A stretch of 64,000 nt of DNA from Klebsiella electrica (GTDB taxonomy: Bacteria; Pseudomonadota; Gammaproteobacteria; Enterobacterales; Enterobacteriaceae). Made by a program: the position numbers and the translations under genes. Location: the NCBI RefSeq assembly GCF_006711645.1, contig NZ_CP041247.1, forward strand, positions 1,612,001-1,676,000, written 5' to 3'. Shown piece after piece: positions 54,614 through 63,743 of this stretch (position 1 is its first letter; each line of letters opens with the position of its first letter). Below the pieces are notes generated by a model. It searched no databases and was not told the DNA's origin. It saw only the letters and a list, made by a program, of their open reading frames with translations.

Positions 54614-54793
54614 TTTGGGTGGTTTTTTTGAACAGGCTAACACTTTTTATTCCTGAATCGTGCCAGCTGAAATGGCTGAAAAATGCGATCCCGGCTGGAA
54701 AATATGCTAAGACGGTACCAGGCTTAACCTGCCCAAATAAGTGGGTCAGGAAAATACATGCCGGCTGCGGCCGGTACTTACGGGAGCATAGCT

Positions 54794-55846
54794 ATGACTG
54801 ATATTACGCAGTTGCTTGGCAAAGATGCCGACAGCCTTTTACAGCACCGTTGTATGACCATTCCAGCCGACCAGCTTTATCTGCCGGGGGCGGATTACGT
54901 TGACCGGGTGATGGTGGATAACAATCGTCCGCCGGCGGTGCTGCGTAATATGCAGACCCTGTACAATACGGGGCGCCTGGCCGGAACCGGATACCTCTCC
55001 ATCCTGCCGGTAGACCAGGGCGTGGAACACTCGGCAGGGGCCTCTTTTGCCGCCAACCCGCTCTACTTTGATCCGAAAAATATCGTCGAACTGGCTATCG
55101 AAGCCGGTTGTAACTGCGTCGCGTCCACCTATGGCGTGCTGGCCTCGGTATCGCGGCGTTATGCGCACCGCATTCCCTTCCTCGTGAAGCTCAATCATAA
55201 CGAGACGCTGAGTTACCCGAACACCTTCGACCAGACGCTGTACGCCAGCGTTGAGCAGGCCTTTAATATGGGCGCGGTGGCGGTAGGAGCGACTATCTAT
55301 TTCGGTTCGGAAGAGTCGCGTCGGCAGATTGAAGAGATCTCCGCGGCGTTCGAACGCGCGCATGAACTGGGACTGGTGACGGTACTGTGGGCCTATCTGC
55401 GCAACCCGGCGTTTAAGAAAGATGGCGTTGATTATCATGTGTCGGCCGATTTAACCGGGCAGGCTAACCATCTGGCGGCCACCATCGGCGCTGATATCGT
55501 CAAGCAGAAAATGGCGGAAAATAACGGCGGCTACAAGGCGGTGAACTTTGGTTATACCGACGATCGCGTCTATAGCAAGCTGACTTCGGAGAACCCTATC
55601 GATCTGGTGCGTTATCAGCTGGCGAACTGCTATATGGGGCGCGCCGGGTTGATTAACTCCGGTGGCGCGGCGGGCGGTGAAACTGACCTGTCGGATGCCG
55701 TACGTACCGCGGTTATCAATAAGCGCGCGGGCGGGATGGGGCTGATTCTCGGTCGTAAAGCGTTTAAAAAATCGATGAGCGACGGCGTGAAGTTGATCAA
55801 CGCCGTTCAGGATGTTTACCTCGACGGCAAAGTGACGATTGCCTGA
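54794..55846 (+). CDS. fbaB: Class I fructose-bisphosphate aldolase FbaB
   Basis: A 350-residue DhnA-type class I aldolase, the E. coli length, started at [11 protein letters not shown] (54794; GGGAG upstream). [17 protein letters not shown] and the Schiff-base region [13 protein letters not shown] are present. It cleaves fructose 1,6-bisphosphate mainly during gluconeogenic growth. A GC-rich hairpin AAACCCCTC/GAGGGGTTT (55865-55890) follows and separates it from rbtK. Confidence 0.96.
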   Translation: MTDITQLLGKDADSLLQHRCMTIPADQLYLPGADYVDRVMVDNNRPPAVLRNMQTLYNTGRLAGTGYLSILPVDQGVEHSAGASFAANPLYFDPKNIVELAIEAGCNCVASTYGVLASVSRRYAHRIPFLVKLNHNETLSYPNTFDQTLYASVEQAFNMGAVAVGATIYFGSEESRRQIEEISAAFERAHELGLVTVLWAYLRNPAFKKDGVDYHVSADLTGQANHLAATIGADIVKQKMAENNGGYKAVNFGYTDDRVYSKLTSENPIDLVRYQLANCYMGRAGLINSGGAAGGETDLSDAVRTAVINKRAGGMGLILGRKAFKKSMSDGVKLINAVQDVYLDGKVTIA

Positions 55847-55864
55847 TCCTCAATGCGGTGACGC

Positions 55865-55890
55865 AAACCCCTCTCTGTCGGGAGGGGTTT
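55865..55890. terminator. Hairpin between convergent fbaB and rbtK
   Basis: AAACCCCTC and GAGGGGTTT form a perfect 9-bp stem 18 bases after fbaB. The A and T ends make it readable as a terminator in both directions. Confidence 0.7.
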
Positions 55891-55924
55891 CATTGGTCAA
55901 AGAGTGGGGAAGAGCCGCGGGTTG

Positions 55925-57532
55925 CTACTGCCGAATCAACCGGGCGACCTGTTGTAACGCCAGATAAGCCTCGTAGCGACGCTGGTGCAGCGGCTGATAT
56001 TGCGTTGTACAGCGGTAGGTTTTGTCCACCCGGGTAAATTGTTGCATGGCCTCCGGCAGCGAGGCGGAAACCCGGCCAGCCACGGCGCCAAGAATGGCCG
56101 AACCTAACAGCACCGGTTCGCTGCATTCGGTGCTGACAACCGTCATCCCGCAGGTATCGGCCAGCAGCTGACGCACCAGCGGATGCTGCCCCGCGCCGCC
56201 GCTGATAACGATATTCTCGCTGTTAATCCCGCAGGCCTGTTGCGCGTCAACAATCTGCCGCAGGCCGTAGCCGATACCGCATAATCCCGCGACGTAGAGC
56301 GCCAGCAGATTATCCAGATCGCGCTCCATGCCTAACCCGGCAATCAGCGCTTTGGCATCCGGGTCCGCCAGCGGCGCGCGGTTGCCTGAGAACTCCGGCA
56401 CCACGTGCAGTCCGGCGGCGAGTCCGGCGGCTTCGGACGGGGTCGCCACCTGAGCCAGCACCCGATCGGCGAGATAGACCGGCAGCGGCACGCCCGCTTC
56501 CTGCGCCAGCTCGCGCGCCTGCGCGGCGGCAGGATGGAAACTTAACAGCTGGTCGATGGCGGCGCCAGCCGCGCTTTGCCCGCCTTCGCTCAGCCACAGG
56601 CCCGGTACCATAGCGGAATAGTAAGGCCCCCAGACGCCGGGCACGAAGACAGCGTCTGGCGTGGTGGTCATGGTGCAGGAGGAGGTGCCGAAAACATAGG
56701 CCATATTACTCACCGCGCCATTGAGAACCCCGACCGTGCCGATGCCGCCAGCGTGAGCGTCAATCATGCCCACCGCCACGGGGGTACCGACCGGCAGGCC
56801 CATCTCGTGCGCCGCTTGCGCACAAAGACCCTCGCCGCACGGCGTTCCCGGATCGACAATACGCTGGCCAATGCGCGCAAAATCATCCTCGGCCAGATCT
56901 CCCAGGCCAATCTGCCGGAAGTAGCCGGCATCCCAGCGTTGCTCATGGGCCAGGTAAGTCCATTTGCAGGTGACGGTACACACCGAACGCGCCAGATCGC
57001 CGGTGGCGCGCCAGGTCAGGTAATCGGCAAGGTCGAAAAAGTGGCGCGCCTGCTCATAGATATGCGGGCGGTTCTCCTTAAGCCAGAGGATTTTCGGCGT
57101 TTCCATCTCCGGCGAAATCCTGCCGCCGACGTACCGCAATACGGCATGTCCGGTGGCGTTAATCTGCTCCGCCTGGCCGATGGCGCGGTGATCCATCCAG
57201 ACGATGATGTTGCGGTCCGGATCGTCGGAAGGCCCGACCGCCAGTGGTTCTCCGCTTTCGCCGACCACGACGAGCGAGCAGGTGGCGTCGAAACCCATCC
57301 CGGCGACCGACTCCGGCGGCATGCCGGAGCGCGCCACGGCGGTTTTTATGCAGACGCAGACCGCCTGCCAAATCTCGCGGCTGGATTGTTCCACCTGATT
57401 GCCAGCGCTGCGAAACAGGGTGATGTCCCGCGTGGCATGGGCGAGCAGCTGGCCCTGAAGGTTGAAGATGCCGGCGCGCACGCTGCCGGAGCCGACATCG
57501 ACGCCAATAATGGTTTGGGTATCGTCATTCAT
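55925..57532 (-). CDS. rbtK: D-ribulokinase RbtK
   Basis: A 535-residue FGGY kinase. It begins MNDDTQTIIGVDVGSGSVRA (ATP loop) and has WMDHRAIGQAEQIN and VISGGAGQHPLVRQLLAD. It phosphorylates the D-ribulose made by RbtD. The start at 57532 has AAGGA upstream; a longer frame open to 57568 overlaps rbtD. In the known Klebsiella ribitol operon a transporter gene rbtT follows; here the next gene is fbaB, 79 bases away. Confidence 0.93.
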   Translation of the reverse strand: MNDDTQTIIGVDVGSGSVRAGIFNLQGQLLAHATRDITLFRSAGNQVEQSSREIWQAVCVCIKTAVARSGMPPESVAGMGFDATCSLVVVGESGEPLAVGPSDDPDRNIIVWMDHRAIGQAEQINATGHAVLRYVGGRISPEMETPKILWLKENRPHIYEQARHFFDLADYLTWRATGDLARSVCTVTCKWTYLAHEQRWDAGYFRQIGLGDLAEDDFARIGQRIVDPGTPCGEGLCAQAAHEMGLPVGTPVAVGMIDAHAGGIGTVGVLNGAVSNMAYVFGTSSCTMTTTPDAVFVPGVWGPYYSAMVPGLWLSEGGQSAAGAAIDQLLSFHPAAAQARELAQEAGVPLPVYLADRVLAQVATPSEAAGLAAGLHVVPEFSGNRAPLADPDAKALIAGLGMERDLDNLLALYVAGLCGIGYGLRQIVDAQQACGINSENIVISGGAGQHPLVRQLLADTCGMTVVSTECSEPVLLGSAILGAVAGRVSASLPEAMQQFTRVDKTYRCTTQYQPLHQRRYEAYLALQQVARLIRQ

Positions 57533-57564
57533 AAAGCCGTCCTTAAGCCTCCCGGGTTGCACCA

Positions 57565-58314
57565 TCACAGATCGACGCTGTTAGGCAGGATAACGAGATC
57601 GCGTACGGTGACGTTTTTCGAGCGCGTCACCATAAACAGGACCGACTCCGCAACTTCAATTGGCTGCATCAGGCTGCCGTTAGCCAGCGCCTCTTCCATT
57701 TTTTCTTTCGGCCAGTCGTCAAGCAGGGCGGTCACCACCGGGCCCGGTAAGACGGCGCCGACGCGCACCCCGTGCTGCGAAACCTGGCGGCGGGTGGTGT
57801 GCACAAACGCCTGCACGGCGAATTTTGAGGCGGTGTAAATTGGTTCCCAGATGACCGGCACGACGCCGGCGATGGAGCTGGTAAAAATGATGTCGCCGGA
57901 TTTTTGCGCAATCATGTGCGGGAGTACGCTGCGCACACAGCGGAAGGCGGCATTGGTGTTGAGATGTAGGACGCGATCCCAGACGTCCGGGTCGCCTTCG
58001 GCCACCGGCCCGCCGATGTAGGCGCCGGCGTTAGCGTGGAAAATATCCAGTCGCCCGGCGAGATGGAGAATGCCGGTCAGAAGATTATCGACCTGATCGC
58101 CCTGCATTAAATCCACCTGCAGCGCGAAGGCGTTTTCGCCGAGTTCAGCCACAATCTTCGAGAGTTTTTCGCCTTCCCGGTCGATCAGCACCACTTTGGC
58201 GCCCGCCGCGAGCAGGGTTCTGGCGCATTCGAGGCCGATACCGGATGCCGCACCGGTGACGGCGGCGACTTTACCATTGAGAGAAGTATTCATAGAGGAT
58301 ACAGAGTGGTTCAT
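57565..58314 (-). CDS. rbtD: Ribitol 2-dehydrogenase RbtD
   Basis: A 249-residue short-chain dehydrogenase, near identical as I recall it to the Klebsiella enzyme oxidising ribitol to D-ribulose with NAD. The Rossmann motif is TGAASGIG and the catalytic YTASK is intact. The start MNHSVSSMN (58314) follows AAGGA; in-frame ATGs upstream lie in the leader. First gene of rbtDK, divergent from rbtR. Confidence 0.96.
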   Translation of the reverse strand: MNHSVSSMNTSLNGKVAAVTGAASGIGLECARTLLAAGAKVVLIDREGEKLSKIVAELGENAFALQVDLMQGDQVDNLLTGILHLAGRLDIFHANAGAYIGGPVAEGDPDVWDRVLHLNTNAAFRCVRSVLPHMIAQKSGDIIFTSSIAGVVPVIWEPIYTASKFAVQAFVHTTRRQVSQHGVRVGAVLPGPVVTALLDDWPKEKMEEALANGSLMQPIEVAESVLFMVTRSKNVTVRDLVILPNSVDL

Positions 58315-58487
58315 TTTATAATCCTTCATTGAGTCTGTTTGGTCAGTCGATCTGGTCCTCGATAAGCATGGGCCAGCATTGATGTTGTGCATGAAAAATT
58401 TTAAGGTGTTGAATAAAAGCGTTATTTATAAATACGCGCTGCCAATTGAGCGCTGAGTAACGTCATTCGCCATGGAGCACAATGGTT

Positions 58488-58532
58488 GCTCAATCGATGA
58501 AGCTAATGTTGCGCCAGCTCCATCGATTGAGC
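58488..58532. promoter_or_regulatory. Paired LacI-type operators between rbtD and rbtR
   Basis: GCTCAATCGATGAAGC (58488-58503) and GCTCCATCGATTGAGC (58517-58532) are 16-bp imperfect palindromes centred on CG, the form used by LacI-family repressors, with centres 29 bases apart. Together they also form an inverted repeat with 14-bp arms (TTGCTCAATCGATG / CATCGATTGAGCAA). Position and family point to RbtR. Confidence 0.6.
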
Positions 58533-58580
58533 AAGTGGGGAAATTAACAGCGAAATGAATTTGTGACGCAAGTTGGGAAA

Positions 58581-59591
58581 ATGAAAAAAATCACTATCTA
58601 CGATCTGGCGGAATTGTCCGGCGTTTCGGCCAGCGCGGTCAGTGCTATCCTCAATGGCAACTGGAAAAAGCGGCGCATCAGCGCCAGACTGGCGGAAAAA
58701 GTGACGCGGATCGCTGAAGAGCAGGGCTACGCGATAAACCGCCAGGCCAGCATGCTGCGCAGTAAAAAATCGCATGTGATCGGCATGATTGTTCCCAAAT
58801 ACGACAACCGTTACTTCGGCTCCGTTGCGGAAAACTTTGAAGAGATGGCGCGCGAGCGCGGCCTGCTGCCGATTATCACCTGTACTCGCCGTCGCCCTGA
58901 GCTGGAAATCGAAGCGGTGAAGGCGATGCTCTCATGGCAGGTGGATTGGGTGGTGGCAACCGGGGCGACGAACCCGGATAAAATTACCGAGCTGTGTCAG
59001 CAGGCGGGGGTGCCTACCGTGAATCTCGATCTGCCGGGGACGCTTGCGCCGTCGGTTATCTCGGACAACTACGCCGGCGCCCGAGCGCTGACGGATAAGA
59101 TCCTCGACAACAGCGTCGGGCGTCACGGCAGGCTGGCGCCGCTGATCTTCGTCGGCGGGCGCGGCAGCGACCACAATACCCTCGAACGTCTGCGCGGTTT
59201 TCGCGACGCGCACCAGGCGCGGGGTCTGAGCGTTCCCGATGAGAACGTGCTGGCTCCCGGCTATTCAAAGGGCAAAGTCGAAGCCTGTATGCAGGCCCGG
59301 TTCAGCACCCCGGAAGAACATCTGCAGGGGTTCTTCGTTAACTCGACGATTTCGCTGGAAGGGGTGGTCAGATGGCTGGCGCAGCAGGGATTAACCGGTA
59401 CCGAACAGCCGCCGATGGGCTGCTTCGACTGGGACCCGTTTGTCTATCTTCTCGGCCACGACATCGATATGGTGCAGCAGAATGTCCCGGCGATGCTCGA
59501 GGCGGTGTTCAGCATTATTGACGCCGGTGAAGCCCGCCAACAGCGGGTCGAGATCCCGCCGCTGCTGATCGGTAGCCGCGAACACCTCTGA
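58581..59591 (+). CDS. rbtR: LacI-family ribitol operon repressor RbtR
   Basis: A 336-residue LacI-type regulator. The HTH is KKITIYDLAELSGVSASAVS at the very N-terminus, with hinge and periplasmic-binding-like core (VIGMIVPKYDNRYFGSVAENF). Start at ATG 58581 with GGGA close upstream; a GTG six codons earlier is possible. It represses rbtDK until D-ribulose accumulates, by analogy with the characterised Klebsiella rbt regulator. Convergent with dalR. Confidence 0.9.
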   Translation: MKKITIYDLAELSGVSASAVSAILNGNWKKRRISARLAEKVTRIAEEQGYAINRQASMLRSKKSHVIGMIVPKYDNRYFGSVAENFEEMARERGLLPIITCTRRRPELEIEAVKAMLSWQVDWVVATGATNPDKITELCQQAGVPTVNLDLPGTLAPSVISDNYAGARALTDKILDNSVGRHGRLAPLIFVGGRGSDHNTLERLRGFRDAHQARGLSVPDENVLAPGYSKGKVEACMQARFSTPEEHLQGFFVNSTISLEGVVRWLAQQGLTGTEQPPMGCFDWDPFVYLLGHDIDMVQQNVPAMLEAVFSIIDAGEARQQRVEIPPLLIGSREHL

Positions 59592-59623
59592 GTCGTTGAG
59601 CGCGGCGGCAGTGAGAACCGCCG

Positions 59624-60565
59624 CTAGCGCGTCAGCAGCCAGCGGGCGGTGTGCTCATCCGTGACCAGGCCGTTGATCCAGCCCCCTTTCAGCGCCGCCA
59701 GTATCGCCGGGCGTTTATATTCTCCGCAGGCCACCGCAATGCGCGGGCACTGATTCTGGCGAATATCGTAGCTGGTGATCATCCGGTTGATATTACTCTC
59801 CACCACGCCGCCGTCGGCATCAATGAAGCGGCCGAGAATTTCGCCAATCCCGCCCTGGGTCGTCAGCTCATCCAGCTGCGCCTGGTTGATAAAGCCGTCT
59901 TTAAAGATGGGGCTGTTGGTGCCAAGCGGGCCGATGCCGACGAAAATCACGTCCGCCTGCTGCGCCACGCCTGAGACGTTGCGGAACAGGCGGCTGGTGC
60001 ACCACATTTCATGTTCATCTACGGTTTGCGCGTAGCGCGGCGCGGGCCATTGATAATATTTGGCCTGGATTTTTCGCGCCAGCAGCAGAGGAACATCGTC
60101 GTAATAGTTGCACTGGCCGTCGGCGTCCATGGCGCTAATCAGCGCCACGCAGCGCGTATTCAGGCTGTCGAAGTCGATCCGCTGCATGGTCTTTTTCAGC
60201 GTCAGCCCGGAGCCGATGCCGATAATTTTCGCTTTATCATCCTGCAGATAGCGGGCCATCAGCTGGTAACAGCCGAAAGAGACGCTGTCCAGCGTGCTCT
60301 CTTCGCTCCACGCGGGAACGATATTGCAGTCGACCAGCCGGTATTTCTCCTGCAACAGCTGCGCGTAGTCGAGGCAGTTGGCCACCGGATGGTGAAGGCC
60401 GATCGAGACGATTCCCTCTTCTTTAGCGGCGGCGATCATTCGCTGTACCACCGGCCTTGAAGTCCCCAGCTGGCTGGCGATCTCGCTTTGATTCAGACCG
60501 GCAATATAGTACATCCATGCGGCGCGAACCTTCTGATCCAGCCTGATGTCTTCTTCTTTACCCAT
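59624..60565 (-). CDS. dalR: SorC-family D-arabinitol operon regulator DalR
   Basis: A 313-residue SorC/DeoR-class regulator. The N-terminal HTH is YIAGLNQSEIASQLGTSRPVVQRMI. The sugar-binding domain contains IGIGSGLTLKKTMQ and FVGIGPLGTNSPIFKDG. The start at MGKEEDIRL (60565) leaves a 268-base regulatory gap before divergent dalD. It presumably controls dalDKT in response to D-arabinitol or D-xylulose. Confidence 0.88.
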   Translation of the reverse strand: MGKEEDIRLDQKVRAAWMYYIAGLNQSEIASQLGTSRPVVQRMIAAAKEEGIVSIGLHHPVANCLDYAQLLQEKYRLVDCNIVPAWSEESTLDSVSFGCYQLMARYLQDDKAKIIGIGSGLTLKKTMQRIDFDSLNTRCVALISAMDADGQCNYYDDVPLLLARKIQAKYYQWPAPRYAQTVDEHEMWCTSRLFRNVSGVAQQADVIFVGIGPLGTNSPIFKDGFINQAQLDELTTQGGIGEILGRFIDADGGVVESNINRMITSYDIRQNQCPRIAVACGEYKRPAILAALKGGWINGLVTDEHTARWLLTR

Positions 60566-60833
60566 GATTCCCTGCCTTAAGCGTATGGTCATAAACAGGC
60601 CCGGCCTCATTCGATCCGATAAAGGGTTCCCGCGGTCTCTGGCGTCAGGAGTCTGCATGGCGAATGATTCAGGTGATAGCCGCATTCTCGCCGCGGTTTT
60701 TAAATCAGGCAAGCTTTTGCTCTTATTTGGTCATTTGTAATTTTATTGGGTAATTGCTCTTTTGTGATCTATAGCTCTTGTTTGGAACAAATGATCATCT
60801 ACAGTGAGTCCCATCACTCAAGGAGATCAGAAT
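60566..60833. promoter_or_regulatory. dalR-dalD divergent control region with repeated GCTCTT motifs
   Basis: GCTCTTATTTGG (60719), GCTCTTTTGTG (60756) and GCTCTTGTTTGG (60774) are three direct copies in an AT-rich stretch just upstream of dalD. They are candidate DalR sites. TGTGATCTATAG at 60763 resembles the left half of a CRP site. AAGGAG before 60834 is the dalD ribosome site. Confidence 0.45.
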
Positions 60834-62201
60834 ATGAATCAGCAATTCACATGGCTTCACATCGGTCTGGGTTCATTTCATCGTGCGCACCAGGCGTGGT
60901 ATCTGCATCGTTTGATCGCATCCGGCGATACGCGCTGGCATATCGCGGCGGGCAATATTCGTCAGGATGCCGAGCAGGTGGTTGAGGCGCTTATCGCCCA
61001 GAACGGGCGCTACGTTCTGGAAACCGTCAGCCCGGAAGGGGAGCGCGAATATGAAGAGATCGCCTCGATTCAAAAACTGCTGCCGTGGCAGAACGGACTG
61101 CAGCCGCTGATTGACGAAGGGGCAAACCCGCAGACCAAAGTTATCGCCTTTACCGTGACGGAAGGGGGGTACTACCTGAATACCAGCCATAAGCTGGAGA
61201 CCAGCAATGCGGATTTAATCAACGATCTGCAGGGGGGCTGCAAAACCATCTACGGCACCATCGCACGCATTCTGGAAAAACGCATGGCGGATAACGCCGG
61301 ACCGCTGACGCTGCTCAACTGCGATAACGTTCGCCACAACGGCGAGCGCTTTCACGACGGGCTGGTGGAGTTTCTCCAGTTAACCGGCAAGCGGGCGGTA
61401 ATAGCATGGCTGGGGGCGAATGCGACCTGCCCGAACACCATGGTGGACCGCATCACGCCGCGGCCAGCGGCCGATCTGCCGGCGCGCATCAAGGCGCAAA
61501 CCGGTATTGACGATAAAGCGCCGGTGATGGGCGAGACCTTTATTCAGTGGGTGGTCGAAGATAATTTCCGCGCTGAGCGTCCGAACCTGGAGGCCGTCGG
61601 CGTGGAGATGGTTGACTCGGTTATCCCTTACGAAGAGGCTAAAATCCGCATTCTGAATGCGTCGCACAGCTGTATCGCGTGGGCCGGTACGTTAATGGGT
61701 CAACGCTATATCCACGAAAGCACGTTGACCGATTTTATTTACGCTATTGCCGACCGCTACGTCACCGAAGATGTGATTCCGTGCCTCGGCGACAACGGAA
61801 TCGATCTGGCGACCTACCGCGACGTGGTCCTTAAGCGCTTCACCAACCCCTATATTCAGGACACCAACCAGCGGGTTGCGGCGGATGGGTTCTCAAAAAT
61901 CCCGGCGATGATCGCCCCGACCCTACAGGAGTGCTATCAGCGCGGCGCCCGCCCGGAGGCGACGGCCATGCTGCCCGCGCTGTTCTTTGTCTTTATGGAA
62001 CAGTGGCACAAAGGCACTCTGCCTTACGAATACCAGGATGGCATTCTCGATGCTCAGGCGGTCCATGAAATGTTTGAATCCAGCGACCCGATTGCGCTTT
62101 ATGCCAAAGATCGGGCGCTGTTTGGTTCCCTGGCTGAACGGGCTGATTTCCTGGCGCTGATGCGCGAGAAGATTGCCGCCGTCTATTCCCTGATTCAGTA
62201 G
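60834..62201 (+). CDS. dalD: D-arabinitol 4-dehydrogenase DalD
   Basis: A 455-residue long-chain (mannitol-type) dehydrogenase oxidising D-arabinitol to D-xylulose. [19 protein letters not shown] at the N-terminus, [11 protein letters not shown], and the catalytic region [17 protein letters not shown] mark the family. Length and sequence agree with Klebsiella DalD from MNQQFTW (60834). First gene of dalDKT; dalK follows after 9 bases. Confidence 0.96.
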   Translation: MNQQFTWLHIGLGSFHRAHQAWYLHRLIASGDTRWHIAAGNIRQDAEQVVEALIAQNGRYVLETVSPEGEREYEEIASIQKLLPWQNGLQPLIDEGANPQTKVIAFTVTEGGYYLNTSHKLETSNADLINDLQGGCKTIYGTIARILEKRMADNAGPLTLLNCDNVRHNGERFHDGLVEFLQLTGKRAVIAWLGANATCPNTMVDRITPRPAADLPARIKAQTGIDDKAPVMGETFIQWVVEDNFRAERPNLEAVGVEMVDSVIPYEEAKIRILNASHSCIAWAGTLMGQRYIHESTLTDFIYAIADRYVTEDVIPCLGDNGIDLATYRDVVLKRFTNPYIQDTNQRVAADGFSKIPAMIAPTLQECYQRGARPEATAMLPALFFVFMEQWHKGTLPYEYQDGILDAQAVHEMFESSDPIALYAKDRALFGSLAERADFLALMREKIAAVYSLIQ

Positions 62202-62210
62202 GAGCGGGCT

Positions 62211-63674
62211 ATGTACTTAGGCATCGATCTTGGCACCTCGGAAGTGAAAGCGCTGGTTATTGATGAGAATAATGCGGTTGTCGCCAGCCATAGCGCGCCG
62301 TTGACTATTCAGCGGCCTCATCCGCACTGGTCAGAACAGGCGCCGCAGGCGTGGTGGGAAGCCACGGAATATCTGGTCGCCACGCTGCGGGAAAAATGTG
62401 GCCATCACTGGTCCGCGATTAAGGCCGTTGGCCTCTCCGGGCAGATGCACGGGGCGGTACTGCTGGATAGCGGCGGGGAGGTGATCCGTCCGGCCATTTT
62501 GTGGAACGATACGCGCTGTGCCCAGGAGTGTCGTGAGCTGGAGGAGAGGGCGCCTGAGCTGCATCAGGTCGCCGGAAACCTGGCGATGCCGGGCTTCACC
62601 GCACCAAAACTGCTGTGGGTGCGCCGTCACGAGCCGGCAAACTTTCAGCGCACGGCAACGGTGATGCTGCCGAAGGATTATCTGCGCTACAAAATGACCG
62701 GTAAAAAAATCTCCGATATGTCGGATGCCGCCGGGACGCTGTGGCTGGACGTGGCGAAACGCGACTGGTCCGATGCGCTGCTGGATAAGTGTGGCCTGTC
62801 GCGCAGTCAGATGCCGACGCTGGTTGAAGGTTGCGAGGTGTCCGCCACCCTGGACCCGCAGGTTGCCGCGCGCTGGGGCCTGAATCCCTCGGTGGTGGTG
62901 GCCGGCGGCGGTGGCGATAACGCGGTCAGCGCGATCGGCGTCGGCGCGGTCTCGCCGGGCGATGCATTTATCTCGCTGGGCACTTCCGGGGTGTTGTTCG
63001 TGGTGACCGATGCCTATCGGCCGGCGCCGCAGTCGGCGGTGCACGCCTTCTGCCACGTCTTACCGAACCTGTGGCATCAGATGAGCGTGATGCTCAGCGC
63101 CGCCAGCTGCCTGCAGTGGTTCTGCCGTTTAACCAGCACCACCGAAGTGGCGCTGCTGGAAGAGATTGCCCAGTTGAGCGAGGAAGAGAAAGCCAACGCA
63201 CCGTTCTTTCTGCCCTATCTTTCCGGGGAACGTACGCCGCATAACGATCCGGACGCGCGCGGAATGTTCTGGGGCATGACCCATTCCAGCCTACGTGCCC
63301 AGCTGGGTTACGCGGTGCTGGAGGGGGTGAGTTTCGGTATCAACGATGGCTTGCAGGTACTGAAAGAGAGCGGCACGCGGATTGAACAGTGTTCGCTGGT
63401 CGGCGGCGGCGCCCGCAGTCCGTTCTGGGCGCAGCTGCTGGCGGATATTCTTGCTATGCCGGTTGTGACCCACAAAGGCGGCGAAACCGGCGGCGCGCTG
63501 GGGGCGGCGCGGTTGGCCTGTCTGGCGGCGGGGAAACCGCTGGCTGCCGTCTGCGAAAAACCAGAGGTCTACCAGACCTGGCGCGCCGCACCTGAACGCC
63601 ATCACATTCTGATGCAACGCTATGCGCAATTTAAAGCGCTATATCTCAACGACCTGAATTACCGACATCACTGA
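62211..63674 (+). CDS. dalK: D-xylulokinase DalK
   Basis: A 487-residue FGGY kinase (MYLGIDLGTSEVKAL; LSGQMHGAVLL; SLVGGGARSPFWAQLLADIL) that phosphorylates D-xylulose to the pentose-phosphate intermediate. Close to XylB of the xylose pathway, but linked here to dalD and dalT. GGAG precedes the start. Confidence 0.95.
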   Translation: MYLGIDLGTSEVKALVIDENNAVVASHSAPLTIQRPHPHWSEQAPQAWWEATEYLVATLREKCGHHWSAIKAVGLSGQMHGAVLLDSGGEVIRPAILWNDTRCAQECRELEERAPELHQVAGNLAMPGFTAPKLLWVRRHEPANFQRTATVMLPKDYLRYKMTGKKISDMSDAAGTLWLDVAKRDWSDALLDKCGLSRSQMPTLVEGCEVSATLDPQVAARWGLNPSVVVAGGGGDNAVSAIGVGAVSPGDAFISLGTSGVLFVVTDAYRPAPQSAVHAFCHVLPNLWHQMSVMLSAASCLQWFCRLTSTTEVALLEEIAQLSEEEKANAPFFLPYLSGERTPHNDPDARGMFWGMTHSSLRAQLGYAVLEGVSFGINDGLQVLKESGTRIEQCSLVGGGARSPFWAQLLADILAMPVVTHKGGETGGALGAARLACLAAGKPLAAVCEKPEVYQTWRAAPERHHILMQRYAQFKALYLNDLNYRHH

Positions 63675-63684
63675 TTTTAATAAT

Positions 63685-63712
63685 AAAAAATCCTCCGGTG
63701 GTTGCACCGGAG
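63685..63712 (-). terminator. Hairpin between dalK and dalT, terminator-like on the minus strand
   Basis: CTCCGGTG (63693-63700) pairs perfectly with CACCGGAG (63705-63712). Read on the minus strand the stem is followed by GATTTTTT, a complete intrinsic terminator. On the operon strand there is no T run, so it would act only as an mRNA structure. Confidence 0.6.
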
Positions 63713-63743
63713 AGTCTTCCTGCACCCTGAAAACGAGGTCATT

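Noticed and set aside
56576..57838. A 420-codon open frame antisense to rbtK/rbtD
   Set aside because: It spans the boundary of two clear genes, has no recognisable motif or ribosome site, and follows their codon periodicity.
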